Source: Ottowia beijingensis (GTDB taxonomy: Bacteria; Pseudomonadota; Gammaproteobacteria; Burkholderiales; Burkholderiaceae_C). From it: 64,000 nt of DNA. How positions within the stretch are numbered: position 1 is the stretch's first letter; every line of letters begins with the position of its first letter. The notes under the pieces are model-generated. The model was not told where the DNA came from and did no database searches. It saw only the letters and a list, made by a program, of their open reading frames with translations. Shown here one piece after another: positions 9,136-17,351 of the stretch. A program made the translations under genes and the position numbers. The stretch is taken from positions 2,046,001 to 2,110,000 of the forward strand of contig NZ_JACCKX010000001.1 in assembly GCF_013423955.1 (NCBI RefSeq). The letters are read 5' to 3'.

Positions 9136-10515
9136 ATGAACGCCGTTCCCACCATCACGCAACTCGCCGCCGACCTGGCCGCCGGTCGCCGGACCTCGCA
9201 GCAACTGACCGAAGCCGCGCTGACCCGCGCGCAAGACCCTGCCAGTGAAGGCGCGCGCGTCTTCACCCTCATCGATGCCGAACGCGCCCGCGCCGCGGCA
9301 CAGGCCAGCGACACGCTGCGCGCCGCCGGCATCGTGCGTTCGCCGCTCGAAGGCCTGCCGGTGTCGGTGAAGGACTTGTTCGACGTGGCGGGCCAGGTCA
9401 CCACCTCGGGCTCGGTGGTGTTGAAGGATGCGCCGCCGGCCGATCGCAACGCGCCCGTCATCGACCGCCTGATCGCCGCTGGCGCGGTGATCGTCGGGCG
9501 CACCAACATGACGGAGTTCGCTTTCTCGGGTCTGGGGCTGAACCCGCACTACGGCACGCCGAAGAACCCGTGGGATCGCGTCGATGGTGGCCGCATTCCT
9601 GGCGGCTCGTCGAGCGGCGCGGCCGTGTCGGTGACCGATGGCATGGCGGTGGTCGGCATCGGCAGCGACACGGGCGGCTCGGTGCGCATCCCGTCGGCGC
9701 TGTGCGGGCTCACCGGCTTCAAGCCGACGCAGCGGCGCGTGCCCACCGAAGGCGCGCTGCCGCTGTCCACCTCGCTCGATTCGATCGGCCCGCTGGCCGC
9801 TAGCGTGCGCTGCTGTGCCATCGTCGATGCCATCCTGGCCGGCGAGCCGCCCACCGTGCCCGCGTTGCGCGACGTCGCGGGTGCGCGGCTGGCGATCCCC
9901 GAGACGCTGGTGCTGAACGATGTGGACGACACCGTGGTCGCGGCCTTCGAGCGCGCCTGCGCCACGCTGCAGCAAGCTGGCGCGCGCCTGCAGCGCATCG
10001 CCGTGCCCGAGTTCGCCGAACTGGGCCGCCTGCATGCGCGCGGCACGCTGGCCGGCGCCGAGGCCTGGGCTTGGCACCGCCAGTTGCTGACCGAGCGCGG
10101 CGACGAGTACGACCCGCGCGTCGGCCTGCGCCTGCGCGGCGGCGAGGCCATGGGCGCGGCCGATTACATCGACCTGCTGGCGGCGCGCCGGCGCTGGATC
10201 GCGCAGGTCGAGGCACGCATCGCACCGTTCGACGCCCTGCTGATGCCCACCGTGCCCATCGTGGCGCCCCGCATCGAAGAACTGGTGGCCAGCGATCAGG
10301 CTTATTTCGCCGCCAACGGCCTCATCCTGCGCAACCCGACGCTGATCAACTTCCTGGATGGCTGCGCGCTGTCGCTGCCTTGCCATGCGCGGGGCGACGC
10401 GCCGGTGGGCCTGACGCTGGCTGCAGCCGGTGGACGAGACCGCGCCGTGCTGGCGCTGGGGCTGGGGGTGGAACGGGCACTGAGTGGGGTGACTGGTCTG
10501 GATACTCCTCTATAA
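9136..10515 (+). CDS. amidase signature family protein
   Basis: This 459-residue enzyme of the Ser-cisSer-Lys amidase family hydrolyses amide bonds; the substrate cannot be told. The catalytic triad is visible: Lys79 in PVSVKDLFD, cis-Ser158 in GGSSSGAA and nucleophile Ser182 in GSDTGGSVR. It resembles GatA-like stand-alone amidases rather than the tRNA amidotransferase subunit, since no gatB/gatC neighbours are present. Intact, and apparently a single transcription unit between the nuclease and a leftward pair. Confidence 0.9.
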   Translation: MNAVPTITQLAADLAAGRRTSQQLTEAALTRAQDPASEGARVFTLIDAERARAAAQASDTLRAAGIVRSPLEGLPVSVKDLFDVAGQVTTSGSVVLKDAPPADRNAPVIDRLIAAGAVIVGRTNMTEFAFSGLGLNPHYGTPKNPWDRVDGGRIPGGSSSGAAVSVTDGMAVVGIGSDTGGSVRIPSALCGLTGFKPTQRRVPTEGALPLSTSLDSIGPLAASVRCCAIVDAILAGEPPTVPALRDVAGARLAIPETLVLNDVDDTVVAAFERACATLQQAGARLQRIAVPEFAELGRLHARGTLAGAEAWAWHRQLLTERGDEYDPRVGLRLRGGEAMGAADYIDLLAARRRWIAQVEARIAPFDALLMPTVPIVAPRIEELVASDQAYFAANGLILRNPTLINFLDGCALSLPCHARGDAPVGLTLAAAGGRDRAVLALGLGVERALSGVTGLDTPL

Positions 10516-10674
10516 CCTATCCGTCAACGCTTGATGGGCGCGCGTAACAGGCAGATACTCCCCTTGTCTTAGGGCCGCCTTCTCGTGGTGGCCTTCTTGT
10601 GGCGCGCGTGCCGGAGCGCACGGGCTTTGACGGCCCCCTGCGTGAAACCGGCGGGCGCAGCGCGGTGGTGCTGC

Positions 10675-11159
10675 CTACCCGGCTGGCTCGCCAGCGCCCT
10701 GCGCACCGCTGCGTGCCATCGCCTTGCCCACTTCGTCCAGATTCAGCCGCCGCCAGCGCGCCAGCACGCGCGCCTGTGGGTCGAGCAGGTAGCTGGTGCG
10801 GGCGCGCGCATCGCAACGGCGCGCCAGTTCGCCCTCCATGTCGACCAGCGACTCGAAGCCTTGAATCTTCAAACCGCCGCGCGTGATCAGCAGCGGCAGC
10901 ACCGGCGTGCGGGCGCGCAGCAGCGCGTGCAGCATGCGCCGCTCCTCGTCGTCCAGCAGGCCATCGCCGCGCACGAAGTACAGCAGCTGGTAGCAGCCGC
11001 CCAGGCGCGCCGCCAGCCCCTGCGGCAGGCCGTCGCTGAGCACCACCGAATCCTGCAGCGTTTCGCCCGGCTGCAGCGGGCCGAAGAAGCTCGGCTCGTC
11101 GCCCGTGTAGTCCTGGCGCTGCGCGGCCAGGCGCTCGGCGTCGGCATCCAGGGGTTCAT
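10675..11159 (-). CDS. small protein resembling the C-terminal thioredoxin-fold domain of FAD monooxygenases
   Basis: This protein of about 160 residues resembles the C-terminal domain of PheA/TfdB-type FAD monooxygenases: ETLQDSVVLSDG, RLGGCYQLLYFVR and YLLDPQARVLARWRR fit the end of that family. The FAD-binding part is absent and nothing upstream supplies it. The natural start is the ATG at 11159, which overlaps the stop of the upstream gene as ATGA (MNPLDADAERL), but the GGGG run at 11151-11154 must gain one base to stay in frame. Otherwise the frame runs up to 11220 within the upstream gene. Function unknown; it could be a remnant or an independent thioredoxin-like protein. Confidence 0.55.
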
Positions 11160-11884
11160 GGGCGCGCTGTCGTGCCAGGTCGCCATCGGTCAGCCCCCGG
11201 CGCGGTCTCGCGCGCCACATCGGCCAGAAAGTCGGCCTGCTCCAGCCGGCTGTGCAGCTCGGCGCCGGGCATCCAGCCAGGATAGGTGGTGTGGAAGTCG
11301 GCCACGATCTGCGCCAGCGGCAGGTCGTCGAAGGCGCCGCGCTCGTTCACGTATTCCATGTGGCGGTTGCCGGCCTTGTCGAACGGGTGGTAGATGCTGT
11401 CGTGCACGCCGTCGAAATCCAGCGGGTGCAGGCCGAACTTCTCGCACAGGCTGAGGTTGAACGCCGGCGTGGCCTTGCGCCAGGCGCCGTCGATCCACAG
11501 TTCGGTGTAGCCGTGCCAGATGAACAGGTCGGTCTTCATGGTCTCGCGCATGCGCTCGGTGCTCAGGTGGTTGCGCACGTCGGCAAAGCCCAGCCGCGCC
11601 GGAATGCCGGCGGCGCGTGCCACCGCCGCCAGCAGCGCGGCCTTGGGCACGCACCAGCCGTAGCCGTTGGCCAGCACGGTGCTGGCGCGCATGCCGGTGG
11701 GCGACAGATCGATGCGGTACGGGTCGTAACGGAAACCGTCGCGCACGGCGTGTGTCAGCGCCACGGCGCGTTCGCGTTCGTTCGCCCCTTGGGCATGTTC
11801 GCGCGCGAAGGCCTGGACATCGGGATGATCCGCGTCGATCGCGGGCGTGGCGCGCAGGTGCGCGGGCGTGGGGGCATCGCTCAT
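11156..11884 (-). CDS. transglutaminase-like cysteine protease-fold protein
   Basis: The 242-residue product has the transglutaminase-like core with catalytic Cys78 in GYGWCVPKAALLAAV, His124 in FIWHGYTELW, and an Asn/Asp-position residue after WRKATPAFN. Family members are often peptidases or amidases acting on peptides or cell-wall material; no specific substrate is evident. The start MSDAPTPAH at 11884 is preferred to longer upstream readings, which run through the divergent ltnD gene. Its stop overlaps the start of the next small gene. Confidence 0.82.
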   Translation of the reverse strand: MSDAPTPAHLRATPAIDADHPDVQAFAREHAQGANERERAVALTHAVRDGFRYDPYRIDLSPTGMRASTVLANGYGWCVPKAALLAAVARAAGIPARLGFADVRNHLSTERMRETMKTDLFIWHGYTELWIDGAWRKATPAFNLSLCEKFGLHPLDFDGVHDSIYHPFDKAGNRHMEYVNERGAFDDLPLAQIVADFHTTYPGWMPGAELHSRLEQADFLADVARETAPGADRWRPGTTARP

Positions 11885-12005
11885 GCGGTGCATCTTAGAG
11901 GTTTGCCTGCCGGCGTGGTGCCCATCGCGCGGGCGCCCGGCCAAGGCGCCGGGCAGCGCTGGCGTATGCTGCGAGCCATCCGGAAGACAGCGTGAGGAGA
12001 CCTCT

Positions 12006-12916
12006 TTGAGCACAGCGGACAGCGGCCGCCCCGCGTGGGCGTGATCGGCCTGGGCGCCATGGGCGCGGGCATGGCGGCGTCGCTGCGGCGGGCCGGCTTC
12101 GCGCTGTGCGTGCACGACGTGCGTGCCGAGGTAGCGCAGGCCTTTGCGCAGGCCGGCGGCACGGCCTGCGCCTCGCCGGCCGCGCTGGGCGCGCAGTGCG
12201 ACGTGGTGGTCAGCGTGGTCGTCAACGCGCAGCAGACCGAAGAGCTGCTGTTCGGCGCCGACGGCTGTGCCGGTACGCTGCGCCCCGGCAGCGTGTTCGT
12301 GATGTGTTCCACCGTCGACCCGGCCTGGTCGGCCGCGCTGGCAGATCGGTTGGACGAGCGCGGCCTGCTGTACCTGGACGCGCCCATCTCGGGCGGCGCC
12401 GCGCGCGCGGCGCAGGGCCAGATCACCATGATGACGGCCGGCAGCGCCGCCGCCTACGCCAAGGCCGGCGCCGTGCTCGACGCCATGGCGGCGCAGGTCT
12501 ACCGCCTGGGCGACGCGCCGGGCGCCGGCAGCAAGGTGAAGATCATCAACCAGCTGCTGGCCGGCGTGCACATTGCCGCCGCGGCCGAGGCCATGGCGCT
12601 GGGCCTGCGCGAGGGCGTGGACCCTGCCGCGCTGTACGAGGTCATCACGCACAGCGCGGGCAACAGCTGGATGTTCGAGAACCGCATGGCGCACGTGCTG
12701 GCGGGCGACTACACGCCGCTGTCGGCGGTCGACATCTTCGTCAAGGACCTGGGGCTGGTGCTGGACATGGCGCGCGCGAGCAAGTTTCCGCTGCCGCTGT
12801 CGAGCACGGCGCACCAGATGTTCATGCAGGCCAGCACGGCCGGCTTCGCGCGCGAGGACGATGCGGCGGTGATCAAGATCTTCCCGGGGATCACGCTGCC
12901 GGAGAAGAAAACGTGA
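12006..12916 (+). CDS. ltnD: L-threonate dehydrogenase-like 3-hydroxyacid dehydrogenase
   Basis: This member of the beta-hydroxyacid dehydrogenase superfamily (about 300 residues) oxidises a 2-hydroxy sugar acid to the 2-oxo acid with NAD+. GLGAMG near the N-terminus binds the cofactor, DAPISGGAARAAQGQ is the substrate loop and GSKVKIINQLLAG carries the catalytic Lys. Neighbours otnK and otnC identify it as the LtnD type (L-threonate). GAGGAG at 11994-11999 and TTG at 12006 (MSTADSGRP) look like the true start but need one more C in the CCCC run at 12029-12032. Otherwise translation begins at GTG 12035. The stop overlaps the otnK start (GTGA). Confidence 0.85.
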
Positions 12917-14177
12917 AACCCATCCAGCTGGGCTGCATTGCCGACGACTTCACCGGCGCCACGGATCTCGCCAACAACCTGGTGCGCGCCGGCATGCGCG
13001 TGCTGCAGACCATCGGCGTGCCGGAGGGGCCATTGGATGTCGATGTCGACGCCGTGGTGGTGGCGCTGAAGTCGCGCACCATCCCTGCGGCCGATGCCGT
13101 GGCGCAGTCGCTGGTCGCGCTGCGCTGGCTGCAGGCGGCGGGCAGCCGACAGATATATTTCAAGTACTGCTCCACTTTCGACAGCACGCCGCAGGGCAAC
13201 ATCGGCCCCGTGACCGAGGCACTGATGGACGCGCTGGGCTGCGACTTCACCATCGCGACGCCGGCCTTCCCAGACAACGGGCGCACGGTGTTCAAGGGCC
13301 ACCTGTTCGTGGGCGACGTGCTGCTCTCCGACAGCGGCATGAAGGACCACCCGCTGACCCCCATGCGCGACGCCAACCTGGTGCGCGTGCTGCAGGCGCA
13401 GTGCCGCCGGCGCGTGGGGTTGATCGATCACCGCGCGGTGGCGGCGGGCCAATGTGCGATCCGCGCCCGCATCGACGAACTGAAGGCGCAGGGCGTGGCC
13501 ATCGCCATCGTGGATGCGGTGAGCAACGACGACCTGCTGCGGCTGGGCCCGGCGCTGGCCGACCTGCCGCTGGTCACCGCCGGCTCGGGCGTCGCCATTG
13601 CGCTGCCGGGCAATTTCGGGCTGCAGCCGTCGGCACAGGCGAGTGCGCTGCCGCCGGCCAGCGGCTTGCGCGCCATCGTGTCGGGCAGCTGCTCGCAGGC
13701 GACGAACGCGCAGGTGGCGCACTTCATCGCTGGCGGCGGCGTGGCCCATGTGCTCGATCCGCTGCGGCTGGCGCGCGACCGTGCGGGCGCGGTGGCCGAG
13801 GCGTTGGCACTGGCCGAGGCGCAACTGCCGTCGGGGCCGGTGCTGATCTACTCCACGGCCGAACCAATGGCGGTGGCGGCCGTGCAGGCGCAACTGGGCA
13901 CCGAAGGCGCCGGCGCGCTGGTCGAGCAGGCGCTGGCCGAGGTGGCGCAGGGCTTGCTGCGCCTGGGCGTGCGCCAGTTGGTGGTGGCGGGGGTGAGACC
14001 TCCGGCGCCGTGGTGCAGGCGCTGGGCGTGCGGCAGATGCAGATTGGCCCACAGATCGACCCCGGCGTGCCGTGGTGCCACGCATTCGGCAACGACGGGC
14101 CGCTGCACCTGGCGCTGAAGTCCGGCAACTTCGGCAGCGACGATTTCTTCACCAAGGCGTTCGCGCAACTCGCATGA
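12913..14177 (+). CDS. otnK: 3-oxo-tetronate kinase (one frameshift)
   Basis: OtnK phosphorylates 3-oxo-tetronates at O4 using ATP. It belongs to the four-carbon acid sugar kinase family (DUF1537): the N-terminal substrate domain begins CIADDFTGATDLANNLV, and FKYCSTFDSTPQGNIGP and PDNGRTVFKGHLFVG follow. The C-terminal nucleotide domain ends GGETSGAVVQALGV and LKSGNFGSDDFFTKAF. One G is missing in the run at 13989-13993, since the frame changes inside AGGETSG. About 421 residues if repaired. GTG start coupled to ltnD, and the stop overlaps otnC (ATGA). Confidence 0.9.
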
Positions 14178-14839
14178 CCGAATCCCAGGCCCGCGAAGAC
14201 ATCTGCCGCATCGGCGCCAGCCTGTTCGCGCGCGGCTACGTGCACGCCACGGCCGGCAACATCAGCGTGCGGCTGGACGACGGCGGCTTTCTCATCACAC
14301 CGACCGACGCCTGCCTGGGCGCACTCGACCCCGCGCGGCTGGCGCGGCTCGATGCGCAGGGGCAGCAGCTGAGCGGCGACCGGGCCAGCAAGACCATTGC
14401 GCTGCACCGCCGCATCTACGCCGCCGCGGCGGCGAGCGATCCGCACACGCGCTGCGTCATCCACACGCACAGCACGCACTGCGTGGCGCTCAGCCTGCGC
14501 AGCGAAGGGCAGGCGGAGCTGCTGCCGCCGATCACGCCGTACTTCGTGATGAAGGTGGGCCATGTGCCGCACATCTCGTATCACCGCCCGGGCGATGCGG
14601 CGGCGGCCGAAGCGGTGGCGCAGGCCATCGCCGACTACGCCGCGCGCGGCACGCCGATCCGCGCCGTGATGCTGGCGCGGCTGGGGCCGAACGTGTGGCA
14701 CGACTCGCCGGCGGCCGCCATGGCCACGCTGGAGGAAATGGAGGAAACGGCGCGCCTGGCGATGCTGTCGCCCGGCGTCACGCCGCTGGACGAGGCGCGC
14801 ATCGACGAACTGCGGCGGCAGTTCGGGGCGCACTGGTGA
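14174..14839 (+). CDS. otnC: 3-oxo-tetronate 4-phosphate decarboxylase (class II aldolase family)
   Basis: This 221-residue zinc-dependent class II aldolase/adducin-fold enzyme converts 3-oxo-tetronate 4-phosphate to dihydroxyacetone phosphate and CO2. The zinc ligands are visible as HTHSTH (His97, His99) and a later His, with TAGNISVR near residue 27 as the phosphate loop. It is the last gene of the ltnD-otnK-otnC operon, ATGA-coupled. The matching isomerase otnI lies 40 kb away in this window at 54746. Confidence 0.9.
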   Translation: MTESQAREDICRIGASLFARGYVHATAGNISVRLDDGGFLITPTDACLGALDPARLARLDAQGQQLSGDRASKTIALHRRIYAAAAASDPHTRCVIHTHSTHCVALSLRSEGQAELLPPITPYFVMKVGHVPHISYHRPGDAAAAEAVAQAIADYAARGTPIRAVMLARLGPNVWHDSPAAAMATLEEMEETARLAMLSPGVTPLDEARIDELRRQFGAHW

Positions 14840-14880
14840 GGCGGCACGGAGCGGTTTGGCGCGATTGCAGGCCGCAATCA

Positions 14881-14920
14881 ATTCAATAGCTGCCTGCGCC
14901 TGTCATTCAATTATTTCGGG
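14881..14920 (+). repeat. dispersed repeat, left arm split by the IS element (copy 3a)
   Basis: ATTCAATAGCTGCCTGCGCC followed by TGTCATTCAA is the first half of an inverted pair whose second half lies at 16085-16130, beyond the insertion sequence. Confidence 0.65.
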
Positions 14921-14924
14921 TTAA

Positions 14925-16075
14925 GGCAATGCTGATCAAGTAGCGTCAATCCATGGCACGAACCATTTGAATGCCAAATGGCGTGAAACGCTGCCGAATC
15001 TCGGCCCGCTGAGCCCGCTCTCTGGAGGCTTTCAGCCCCCTTCAAACCCCTACGGGCGCACCTGTCCCAGCAATTGCCCTCGGCCCAGGTAGATGTTGGC
15101 CAGCGCCAAGGCCGTGAACGCCCGCGTCGCGTTCTTTTGCAGCCCGCGATAGCGCACCTTGCCAAAGCCCCACAACCGCTTGACCACCCCGAACACATGC
15201 TCTACGCGAGCGCGGATGCGTGACTTGTTGCGGTTCTTGGACCGCTGCGTCTCGTCAACCACCCCGCACCTGCGGGTGCGCTGGTTGGTGAAGTCTTTGG
15301 CTTTGGGTGCCTTGCCCCGGATCAGCGCTTTCTGGCTGGCGTAGGCCGAGTCGCCGTACACGCGCTGTTCGTTGCCATGCAGCAGATCGGGCAGAGGGTG
15401 TTTGTCGTGCACATTGGCCGCCGTCACCACGGCGCTGTGCGCCAGCCCGCTTTGGCTGTCCACGCCAATGTGCAGCTTCATGCCGAAATACCATTGCTGG
15501 CCCTTCCGCGTCTGATGCATGTCGGGGTCGCGTGCCTTGTCGGCGTTCTTGGTGGAGCTGGGCGCTGCGATGATGGTTGCATCCACGATGGTGCCGGTGT
15601 TGACCTTGAAGCCGCGCTCCTGCAGTTGCTGGCCTACCTTGGCAAACAGGGCTTCGCCCAGTTTGTGCTCATTGAGCAGTTTGCGAAACTTCAGCAGCGT
15701 GGTGGCATCGGGCACGCGTTCGCGGCCCAGATCAATGCCCACAAAGCGGCGCAGACTGGCGCTGTCATACAGAGCCTCCTCGCACGCCAGATCGGCCAGG
15801 TTGAACCAGTGCTGAAGAAAATGGATGCGCAGCATGCGCTCAAGGCCAATGGGCGGGCGGCCGTTGCCTGCCTTGGGGTAGTGTGGCTCTATCACCTGGC
15901 AGAGGGCGGCCCATGGCACGATGGCATCCATGGTTTGCAAGAACTCTTCGCGTCGGGTGGGCTTGCGCGAATGCTCGAATCCGCTGTCTTGATCTGCGGC
16001 CATGGCCAGGGTCTGCTGCTTCATAGGCGGATAACGGTTGAAACCCCACAACGGTGGACCTTAATCAGCATTGCC
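14925..16075. mobile_element. complete IS5-family insertion sequence
   Basis: The element spans about 1,151 bp. Its terminal inverted repeats are GGCAATGCTGATCAAG at 14925 and, on the other strand, GGCAATGCTGATTAAG at 16075, with one mismatch in 16. TTAA at 14921-14924 and again at 16076-16079 is a 4-bp target duplication, as expected for IS5-family elements (YTAR targets). One intact transposase gene runs leftward. The element has landed in the centre of an inverted pair of the dispersed repeat, leaving about 200 bp of non-coding IS DNA at the left side of the transposase gene. Confidence 0.93.
15050..16024 (-). CDS. IS5 family transposase
   Basis: This intact DDE transposase of about 324 residues starts MKQQTLAMAADQDSGFEHSR; an earlier in-frame codon at 16051 lies in the terminal region and is less likely. 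It shows the IS5-type N-terminal dimerisation region (MLRIHFLQHWFNLAD), then catalytic residues in GTIVDATII (D), VYGDSAYAS (D) and the C-terminal RVEHVFGVVKR (E), followed by the K/R-rich IS5 signature. No frameshift, so the element may be active. Confidence 0.93.
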   Translation of the reverse strand: MKQQTLAMAADQDSGFEHSRKPTRREEFLQTMDAIVPWAALCQVIEPHYPKAGNGRPPIGLERMLRIHFLQHWFNLADLACEEALYDSASLRRFVGIDLGRERVPDATTLLKFRKLLNEHKLGEALFAKVGQQLQERGFKVNTGTIVDATIIAAPSSTKNADKARDPDMHQTRKGQQWYFGMKLHIGVDSQSGLAHSAVVTAANVHDKHPLPDLLHGNEQRVYGDSAYASQKALIRGKAPKAKDFTNQRTRRCGVVDETQRSKNRNKSRIRARVEHVFGVVKRLWGFGKVRYRGLQKNATRAFTALALANIYLGRGQLLGQVRP

Positions 16076-16084
16076 TTAATTTAT

Positions 16085-16130
16085 ATCTGAAATCATTCAA
16101 TAGCGGGCGATGGCAGCTATCATTTTGATT
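16085..16130 (-). repeat. dispersed repeat, right arm split by the IS element (copy 3b)
   Basis: TCATTCAATAGCGGGCGATG followed by GCAGCTATCATTTTGA is inverted relative to the left arm at 14881, so the two once formed one palindromic unit. Confidence 0.65.
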
Positions 16131-16155
16131 GATCATCAAGAGGTTTCAGACCGTG

Positions 16156-16232
16156 TTGTAGGAGCGGGCTTGCCCGCGATGAGGCGCCTCGTCACCGCCA
16201 ACGCCTCATCGCGGGCAAGCCCGCTCCTACAA
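16156..16232. repeat. REP doublet (REPIN-like inverted repeat)
   Basis: Two 31-bp arms, 16156-16186 and 16202-16232, are exact reverse complements around a 15-base spacer. Each contains GTAGGAGCGGGCTTGCCCGC, the well-known REP core of pseudomonads and related bacteria. It overlaps the 3' end of the following HAD gene. Confidence 0.92.
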
Positions 16233-16904
16233 CGCTGCCTGAGGCGTCTTCTGGCGCCACAACCTGGCCAGTTCGCGCATCGAATCGAACAGCTGCGCGG
16301 CGCCCGCATCGCGCAGCGCCGCCGCATCGCCCGTGCTCGACCGCAGCGCCCACACGGTGGCGCCCGCCGCCACGCCGGCCTGCACGCCGGTGGGCGTGTC
16401 CTCGATCACCAGGCAGCGCTCGGGCGCGATGCCGACCGATTGCGCGGCGGCCAGGTAGACGTCGGGGAAGGGCTTGCTGCGCGGCAGGTCGTGCCCGCTG
16501 AACACGTGCGGGCCGAACCACTCGGTCAGGCCCACCTTCGCCAGTTGCAGCAGCAGCTTGCCGCGGTCGGCGCCCGAGGCACAGGCGATGCGGCCGCCGG
16601 TGTGCGCATGGGCCGCGCGCACGGCATCCAGCGCGCCGTCGATGGGCTGCAGCTGGGCGCGCAGCAGCTCGTCGCGCCGGGCGTAGAAACGCGCCATCCA
16701 TTCGTCGGTCAACGGCCTGCCGGTGCGCGATTCGATCAGCGCGGCCTGGCTGCGCACGGTGCGGCCGATGAAGTGGCGCATGCATTCGTCGATCGGCATG
16801 TCCCAGCCGCTTTCGGCCAGCTGGTCGCGCAGCACGCCGTGGGTGATGGGCTCGCTGTCGACCAGCACGCCGTCGCAGTCGAACAGGATCGCTTCAAAAT
16901 TCAT
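16227..16904 (-). CDS. HAD-IA family phosphatase (beta-phosphoglucomutase/YieH-like)
   Basis: This 225-residue haloacid dehalogenase hydrolase has nucleophile Asp9 and acid/base Asp11 in FDCDGVLVDSEP, a helical cap (about 18-85), the Thr/Ser motif ASGAD, Lys in RSKPFPDVYLAAA and the acidic VIEDTPTGVQAG. It probably dephosphorylates a small sugar phosphate (related YieH acts on 6-phosphogluconate); the exact substrate is unknown. The last few codons run into the REP doublet, so the C-terminus has been shaped by the repeat. Confidence 0.85.
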   Translation of the reverse strand: MNFEAILFDCDGVLVDSEPITHGVLRDQLAESGWDMPIDECMRHFIGRTVRSQAALIESRTGRPLTDEWMARFYARRDELLRAQLQPIDGALDAVRAAHAHTGGRIACASGADRGKLLLQLAKVGLTEWFGPHVFSGHDLPRSKPFPDVYLAAAQSVGIAPERCLVIEDTPTGVQAGVAAGATVWALRSSTGDAAALRDAGAAQLFDSMRELARLWRQKTPQAAL

Positions 16905-16954
16905 AGCTATTTGCGCTCGTCAGGCAAGCGTTGCAGGCCAAAATCATTCAAAAA
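16896..16954 (+). repeat. dispersed repeat, copy 4
   Basis: TTCATAGCTATTTGCGCTCG, then GGCAAGCGTTGCAGGCCAAA. It bridges the start of the HAD gene and the stop codon of ychJ. Confidence 0.65.
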
Positions 16955-17351
16955 CACCATCGACGTAGAACCAGCGCCCACCCTCGCTCACGAAGCGGCT
17001 GCGCTCGTGCAGGCGCACGGCGCGGCCGGCGATGCGGTGGCGGGCGACGAACTCGACCTCGGCGGTGTCGTCGCCGGTCGCACGGGCTGAACGAACTTCC
17101 AGCCCCAGCCAGCGCGCGCCTGCGTCGAAATCGACGGACGGCGGCCGCTGCGGCGCGTGCCAGGTGGCCAGCAGGTAGTCGGCGCGCTGCAGCACGAAGG
17201 CGCTGTAGCGCGAGCGCATCAAGCTTTCGGCATCGGGCGCGGGCTGCTCATCCCAGTGGTCCAGATAGCGGCCGCAGCAGGCGGCGTAAGTCATCGGCCG
17301 GCCACGCGCATCGGTGCGGCCACAGGGGCAGTGGGTGGTGGCCGCCTTCAT
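16944..17351 (-). CDS. ychJ: YchJ family (UPF0225) SEC-C metal-binding protein
   Basis: This 135-residue cytoplasmic protein of the YchJ family is of unknown role. The Cys-rich start CPCGRTDARG and CCGRYLDHW bind a metal, probably zinc. LMRSRYSAFVLQRADYLLATWH is the family core, and the C-terminus RFVSEGGRWFYVDGVFE is also typical. The start ATG overlaps the trkH stop by one base (TGATG), so it is co-transcribed with trkA-trkH. The stop codon lies within a dispersed repeat copy. Confidence 0.88.
   Translation of the reverse strand: MKAATTHCPCGRTDARGRPMTYAACCGRYLDHWDEQPAPDAESLMRSRYSAFVLQRADYLLATWHAPQRPPSVDFDAGARWLGLEVRSARATGDDTAEVEFVARHRIAGRAVRLHERSRFVSEGGRWFYVDGVFE

Noticed and set aside
10516..10674. 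A small gene between the amidase and the thioredoxin-fold gene
   Set aside because: No frame has a start, ribosome site or family match; the region is a short intergenic gap with repeat-like pieces.
13980..14000. Programmed frameshifting in otnK and other genes
   Set aside because: The breaks lie in plain C/G runs at different places in many unrelated genes, with no shared slippery site or downstream structure.
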